From Gossypium raimondii (taxonomy: Eukaryota; Streptophyta; Magnoliopsida; Malvales; Malvaceae): a stretch of 64,000 bases of DNA. The stretch's first letter is position 1. Each line of letters starts with the position of its first letter. The stretch lies in contig NC_068575.1 of the NCBI RefSeq assembly GCF_025698545.1, positions 53,205,980-53,269,979 of the forward strand. Reading direction: 5' to 3'. The notes beneath the pieces are model-generated. The model had not been told where the DNA came from. It made no database searches and saw only the letters and a list, made by a program, of their open reading frames with translations. The position numbers and the translations under genes were made by a program. Of this stretch, positions 60,982 to 64,000 are shown one piece after another.

Positions 60982-62654
60982 ATGATGGGTCCTGAATCAA
61001 CATCATCGTCGACGCCATCCCCAAATGGGAAACGAGGCAGAGACCCCGAAGATGAGGTTTACCTCGACAATCTCCGTTCTCACAAGCGTTACCTCAGTGA
61101 GGTTTTTTCTTCTTTCTTTAATTACTTATTTCACTTGTTTTTGAATACACAAAATTATCAAATTTTCTAACTTTTAATCTTTGTTTAATTTGTATCCTAT
61201 TAGTCAATCCAAGGGTAAAAAGTTGAATTTTCTAAATTTGTTTTTCTAGGTTATCTACGCAAGGCATTTGTTTGTTTAAAATATTTGCATTGAAGGGTTT
61301 CAATTATTGATAAATTAAAAGTCTTTGTTTGCAGATAATGGCGTCTAGTTTGAATGGATTAACTGTTGGGGACCCACTGCCTGAATATCTCCTAGAATCT
61401 CCTGCTAGGTCTGAAGGCATGTTCTATCCCAGGTTACTTGTTCTCTCAAGCTTATTCAACCCAAGTATATCTAGTTTCTATGGTTTTGATTTTCGAACAT
61501 TTTCTATTACAAACCAATCCTGAAATAGGAAAGATTGAAGGGACTACTTGGGTTTTCCATGTTATGATTCGCTCTTGGAATTGAGCTATTAATTGATCAA
61601 TGTTATAACTATTGACTTGGTATACATACTTTTCAATGTTTGGCATAGTCGATGACTTGAAGATAGCAATGCTCGGCTTTGTGGTAATCTATCAAATATT
61701 TTCCTCCCATTAGGACGAAATATTGAATTGTAGCCTTCGACTGGATTGCATCCTGAGGTCTTGTCTTTCAGTTTTTATGTGATCAAGATGGATTGTATTT
61801 GCATAGAGGTTTAAGCACTTTGATGTAGGTTTGCTGGAGTGTGATTATTTTTCAAATGCTCTTGGGTTTTATTCACACTTGTATCATATTGAATTAAAGG
61901 AATTAATAAGAGAGGAAGTTGTAGAAGCAGTACTGCATTAGCACGTGCAGATGTTAATTTTGGAACATAACATTATGTCTTGTCTGCGTTTGACTTGCTT
62001 CATCTGTATGATAATGATTCCTAGGATTCTCTTGTCAACATGATTAAGCTTTTGCATTTTTGAAAACTCGTCCTGATTATTGTTTCTAGGGATGAAATGC
62101 CATGCCAATATTCACCAATGTCGGAAGATTCAGATGACTCGAGATTCTCTGAAACAGCAATGAACACTTGCTTCCCGCATTCTGATAGGCTGCCTACCAG
62201 TCCTGTTTCACCATATAGATATCAAAGACCACTGAATGCTTTCTACTCCACTCCTTCAACCAGTTCATATTCTTTACCTGGAAATGTCAGTGCTGTTACT
62301 TGTTCACAGCCTCGCAAAAGAGGCTCAGATACAGAGGGTCAATTTCCATCCTCACCAAGTGACATTTGCCACTCTGCTGACTTACGCAGAGCAGCACTCA
62401 TGCGGTCTGTACATATGAAAACACAGCCAGCTGGTTCATCATCTTTAGAATTGCAATTTGGTTTAGGCCAAGAGAATTCGCTCAGTATTGAAGCTGAGGA
62501 ACGGCCATGCTCATTTGTGAAGTCCTTAATCGGTGACAGTGAATATCAGACTGAAGAGTGTTCCTCAACGAGTATCTCAGAGCCTGAATTTAGTCGAGAG
62601 AAATCTTGTGGTGTGTCAAATATGGATTTGAAAGGGGATGAATCCAGGGCTTAG
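60982..62654 (+). CDS. Uncharacterised plant protein (At5g16110/At3g02555-like), 3 exons
   Basis: Exons 60982-61101, 61335-61432 and 62090-62654 join in frame to 783 bases, 260 residues. Exon 1 gives a short Ser/Pro region, GKRGRDPEDEVYLDNLRSHK and RYLSE. Exon 2 gives IMASSLNGLTVGDPLPEYLL and ESPARSEGMFYPR. Exon 3 starts DEMPCQYSPMSEDSDDSRF, then RLPTSPVSPYRYQRPL, RKRGSDTEGQFPSSPSDICH and SADLRRAALMRSVHMK. The last blocks are highly conserved in a small plant-specific family of unknown function, to my recollection including At5g16110 and At3g02555. It is Ser/Pro-rich with many SP sites, suggesting phosphorylation, and has no signal peptide or membrane segment. The two consecutive ATGs at 60982 and 60985 are equally possible starts. 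Confidence 0.82.
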
Positions 62655-63277
62655 ATGGTTTTGGGAAATGACTGATAAAACCTGCCTTCAACATCATTTT
62701 GAACTTACCTTCTCCGTAGAATTGACCCATTGTTGGAGCAGGTAATTGATTTTGCAAAAGTGAAGCGCGGAGCAATACTTTTCTGGATCCTTGAAGAAAT
62801 TGAATATTCTTGACTTCTTCGTCTTTTTTTGCACTGTTCCTGATATCGGAGCAACGTCCCCGTTGTAAATTAGAATTCTTGTTGTAAAAACCTCAGTTTC
62901 AACATCTCCAAAATTTATTTCATAAATATCATTTGATTCCCAGCCAAGCAGCTTCTTCAGATTTGAACTGAGGCCTGCATTCATTGCTTTTTTTTTTGAA
63001 TAAAAATGAGGTACAAGTATTGAGCCAAAAAAAAAACCCTCAGAAACTGTTATAATGTAAAAAGTAAAAGAATTCTATCATAGGTAGAAGTAGTTCTTTC
63101 CTACCACAGCCGTATGTTCTTAATCCAAATGAAAAGCCAAGTGATTTGTGGCTGGAAGATCCCCCAAGATTCAAAATTAGAGGTGAAATACCAGGATCAA
63201 TCCTCAAAAACGTGGAAAATTAACCCCAACGGTGCACTGCATTACACAAGCGTAATAAGCGCAATGACCTATGAAGT
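62655..63277. other. Shared 3' region of two convergent genes
   Basis: Only about 620 bases separate the stop codons of the plus-strand gene (62654) and the PDIL2-1-like gene (63278). An open frame on the minus strand (62694-62984) ending VNSTEKVSSK is not a family I recognise and probably lies in UTR sequence. Confidence 0.5.
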
Positions 63278-64000
63278 TCAAGCAAATGTTGAAAGGATAT
63301 TCTTCTTGAGCGTCAATTCATCGGCTTTTGCTGGGCTTATTGACTGCACCAAAAAAAAAAAAAAAAACCAAGGATATACTCCCTTAAATAACAGATGCTC
63401 ATAGTGGAAAGTATGGTTTATTGATGAAGTGAGCATCATCAACATTAGTTCACAACATTGTAGAATTTCAACCGTAAGGAACATAATTTCATTGTAGTGA
63501 TGCAGTACTTTAATTGTAATCTTTAAACCTAAAATTTACTTAGTATTTCAACAGTAATTCTTACCTTGTCAAGAATGCGCTGCAGCCGCTCAATTTCCTT
63601 CTTGGGATAATCAGCACCTTTCTCCAAATAGCTTTTAGCAGCTTTCAAGTATATCTTTCCATAACTGGCAACACACAGCATGACCAGAGTTACACATAGA
63701 AGTCTAATACTTTGACTCAAACAAAAACATCGAACAAGGGATTGACAACAAGTTCTTTTCCGGAGCTGAACATTGAGAAATTAATTGAATACCTCGCAGA
63801 GGAGCCCTTAAGCTTCTCAACTTCTTCAATCTTAGAGAAGACTGTTTTCCTCTCATCAATGCTAGCAGCCACAAACTGCTTCCCCAATGCATCCAAACTT
63901 GACAAGATACCAGCCTTTGCAAAAAAACTTCAAGGGAGAACAATTAATCTGTTATAGGAGTATTGGTATATGACAAACTCGGTATATCTTTTATACTATG
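63278..64000 (-). CDS. Protein disulfide isomerase-like 2-1 (PDIL2-1 type), 3' end only
   Basis: The gene runs off the right edge; the last three exons are visible: 63914-63793, 63664-63565 and 63343-63278 (stop TGA at 63280-63278). They encode an ERp29 C-terminal (D) domain: [63 protein letters not shown] and [20 protein letters not shown]. This tail follows two thioredoxin domains in plant PDIL2-1 (UNE5) proteins, which catalyse disulfide formation in the ER lumen and lack a C-terminal KDEL. Here the protein ends ..STFA, as in that group. Small differences from the usual sequence are KIEEVEK with one Glu fewer and a Ser where Arg is common before YGK. The thioredoxin domains and start lie outside the window. 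The upstream edge of the 63914 exon was chosen at a TTTGCAAAG acceptor. Confidence 0.88.

Noticed and set aside
62694..62984. 96-codon minus-strand frame downstream of the At5g16110-like gene
   Set aside because: It is unrecognised and lies between convergent stop codons, so UTR sequence is the simpler explanation; it also does not join in phase to the PDIL2-1-like exons.

Overview
The window is nuclear DNA from a dicot plant. Genes are split by GT-AG introns, the intergenic DNA is AT-rich, and there are many nested plant transposons and solo LTRs. Several repeats, notably solo LTRs beginning TGTAACACCCC and carrying CACACGGCCGTGTG boxes, resemble what I know from cotton, so Gossypium or another Malvaceae is my best guess. 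That is inference; no database was searched. I found no CRISPR array, bacterial operon, tRNA or rRNA, and no convincing new system. The most unusual material is the transposon nesting.

Layout. Positions 1-23700 are a transposon graveyard. A Mutator-type element (503-6826) carries a captured lectin-receptor-kinase fragment and is split by a PIF/Harbinger element (615-5582). Next comes a dead LINE (about 8260-13757), broken by a solo LTR and a TIR element. A long-TIR element (15244-16921) follows, then a truncated copia remnant (17273-22380) that contains another solo LTR and a hAT-type element. Positions 23700-29100 are unique-looking DNA without a recognised gene, followed by a GIS/ZFP6-like C2H2 zinc-finger gene (29210-29752). 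MITEs occupy 30576-32200. A full-length, dead Ty1/copia element lies on the minus strand (32605-40824) with a third solo LTR inside it.

From 43.8 kb the window is gene-rich: a DUF761 protein (43869-44429, +), a 22-exon CTP synthase (45634-51913, -), an 8-exon plastid-type AIR synthetase PUR5 (53335-55860, -), an intronless DUF1645 protein (57314-58477, +), a three-exon uncharacterised plant protein (60982-62654, +), and the 3' end of a PDIL2-1-like protein disulfide isomerase (63278 to the right edge, -).

How the genes work together: CTP synthase (last step of de novo CTP synthesis) and AIR synthetase (fifth step of de novo purine synthesis) are consecutive on the same strand. This pairs pyrimidine and purine genes by position, but each has its own spacing of about 1.4 kb and nothing in the sequence shows shared control. 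The other genes look like unrelated neighbours. Exon coordinates come from reading GT-AG boundaries and reading-frame continuity by eye; transcript evidence would be decisive.
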